From an uncultured Blautia sp. (GTDB lineage Bacteria; Bacillota; Clostridia; Lachnospirales; Lachnospiraceae): a stretch of 6,774 nt of DNA. The DNA lies in contig CAAFRY010000006.1 in NCBI GenBank assembly GCA_900765525.1, positions 1 to 6,774 of the forward strand, given 5' to 3'. Positions within the stretch are counted from its first letter, which is position 1, and each line of letters starts with the position of its first letter. This document shows positions 5,826 to 6,774 of the stretch, in pieces. A program made the position numbers and the translations under genes. The notes below the pieces were generated by a model. The model did no database searches. It worked only from the letters and a program-made list of their open reading frames with translations, and was not told the DNA's origin.

Positions 5826-6774
5826 CACGTCATCCTCCAGCCTGCATAGTATTTATTCTTCAAAATTCCCCTGCTCAGCTTGCCAAAGCCCAGGGCATAA
5901 CCTTCCACACACACCAGTACCCACCCCTTCTGCTGGACTCCTGCCAGGTCCGACACTTCAATGGTCTCTCCTTTCAGGTATTTCAGGGTTCTCACATCCT
6001 TGCAGGAAAGGCTGATGCTGGAGCAGAAGGTCTCCGGAGAAAGAGCCATGGCCAAAGCCTGGCTGGGTTCAAAACGATTCTTCTTTATATCTCCCAGATA
6101 CAGCCCTGTGCGAAGATAACGCAGCTTAGGAAGACGGGGACCTTCCGGGAGAAAATAGACCCTGTCCTTCTCTATCTGAAACCATCCCCGGGATAGGTCC
6201 AGGGAAGTCTGCTCCAAAAATTCCCAGACACAGGGGGGAATACCGGAATCCTGTTTTCTGACTGGGCCTTGTCCTGCCCCGGAAATCCGGAAGGTCCGGC
6301 ATATCTCTTCTTTCTCCCCCTTCTTTTTCAAAAGAGCGGCGAAATGTCCCTCTCCTTTCATTCTCTGGGGAAAAATACGGATACATCTGGAAAGCTGCCG
6401 GTTTATCTCTTCCTCTTCCCCGGCAAGAGAAAAGCCGGGAGTAAATCCCTGGTAAGGGGCAGCTTCTATTACCTCCATGTCCGGCCTTTTCTTTAACAGC
6501 CAGGCAATCACCTCTTCATTTTCCAGTTGGGAAAAAGTACAGGTAGAGTACAGCAGCATGCCTCCCGGCATCAGCAAATCTGCTCCCTGAAGAACCAGCC
6601 TCTTCTGGATTTGGGCGTAATAGGCAGGAGGTTTTTCCTCCCAGTACCGGGCCATCTTAGGTTCCTTATGAAACATACCTTCCCCGGAGCATGGGGCGTC
6701 TATCAAAACCTTGTGAAAAAATTCCGGAAGCTTTTCCCTCAGAGTTTCCGGCTCCTCACTGGTCACATAAAAAT
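5825..6774 (-). CDS. rsmF: RsmF-type 16S rRNA m5C methyltransferase, C-terminal part (5' end beyond window)
   Basis: A NOP2/Sun-family SAM-dependent methyltransferase that forms 5-methylcytosine in rRNA. About 316 codons are visible, from partway through the catalytic domain; full-length relatives are usually about 450-480 residues, so the N-terminal third is outside. Counting from GTG at 6766 (an internal codon, not the start), motif IV is DAPCSGEGMF at 23-32 with Asp23 and Cys26, and motif VI is YSTCTFSQLENEEV at 73-86 with Cys76, the expected nucleophile. Next come RIFPQRMKGEGHFAALLKK at 130-148, a linker, and an RsmF-type C-terminal PUA-like region at about 180-313 (WFQIEKDRVYFLPEGPRL, later GYALGFGK). 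The GEGHF motif and the extra C-terminal domains favour RsmF over RsmB. Family is certain, but the exact cytosine target is not readable. The stop TGA overlaps the RsuA start. The reading frame is open to the window edge. Confidence 0.94.
   Translation of the reverse strand, partial: FYVTSEEPETLREKLPEFFHKVLIDAPCSGEGMFHKEPKMARYWEEKPPAYYAQIQKRLVLQGADLLMPGGMLLYSTCTFSQLENEEVIAWLLKKRPDMEVIEAAPYQGFTPGFSLAGEEEEINRQLSRCIRIFPQRMKGEGHFAALLKKKGEKEEICRTFRISGAGQGPVRKQDSGIPPCVWEFLEQTSLDLSRGWFQIEKDRVYFLPEGPRLPKLRYLRTGLYLGDIKKNRFEPSQALAMALSPETFCSSISLSCKDVRTLKYLKGETIEVSDLAGVQQKGWVLVCVEGYALGFGKLSRGILKNKYYAGWRMT
5834..5838 (-). promoter_or_regulatory. Ribosome binding site of the RsuA gene
   Basis: GGAGG on the minus strand, inside the last codons of the methyltransferase gene, five bases before a GTG (5828) and eight before an ATG (5825). 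The sequence GTGATG contains both candidate starts and the TGA stop of the upstream gene, so either choice gives a coupled junction. Confidence 0.7.

Overview
The window is a stretch of housekeeping-type genes, all read from the minus strand. It most likely comes from a Lachnospiraceae-type member of the Clostridia. That placement rests on the moderate GC content, the purine-rich AGGAG/GGAGG ribosome binding sites before nearly every gene, the extreme gene packing, and the look of the proteins (an RluA-family enzyme with an NRLDRNTSG active site, a Gram-positive style RsmF with its C-terminal PUA-like region). Genus cannot be fixed from this alone.

In transcription order, from high to low coordinates, the genes are: (1) the C-terminal two thirds of an RsmF-type 16S rRNA m5C methyltransferase, cut by the right edge; (2) an RsuA-family 16S rRNA pseudouridine synthase; (3) a HAD-superfamily phosphatase of the beta-phosphoglucomutase-like group; (4) a YgiQ-family radical SAM protein with a long basic C-terminal tail; (5) a short-chain dehydrogenase/reductase; (6) an unrecognised small membrane protein with two transmembrane helices; (7) an RluA-family large-subunit pseudouridine synthase that stays open to the left edge, so its stop is outside the window.

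Junctions are very tight. RsmF/RsuA share 1 base at the preferred RsuA start, RsuA/HAD overlap by 32 bases, HAD/YgiQ overlap by 4 (ATGA), SDR/membrane protein overlap by 4 (ATGA), and the membrane protein and RluA-like genes are 8 bases apart. The only real gap is the roughly 96 bases between ygiQ and the SDR gene. I see no convincing terminator or promoter inside, so one polycistronic unit is likely, with a possible sub-break at that gap.

Three of the seven genes modify rRNA (one methylation, two pseudouridylations). YgiQ is a widespread radical SAM family of unknown function. The HAD and SDR enzymes look like general metabolic enzymes whose substrates cannot be read from sequence. I found no mobile elements, CRISPR, tRNA, rRNA or phage genes. 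The least explained parts are the membrane protein, the YgiQ tail and the association of YgiQ with rRNA-modification genes.
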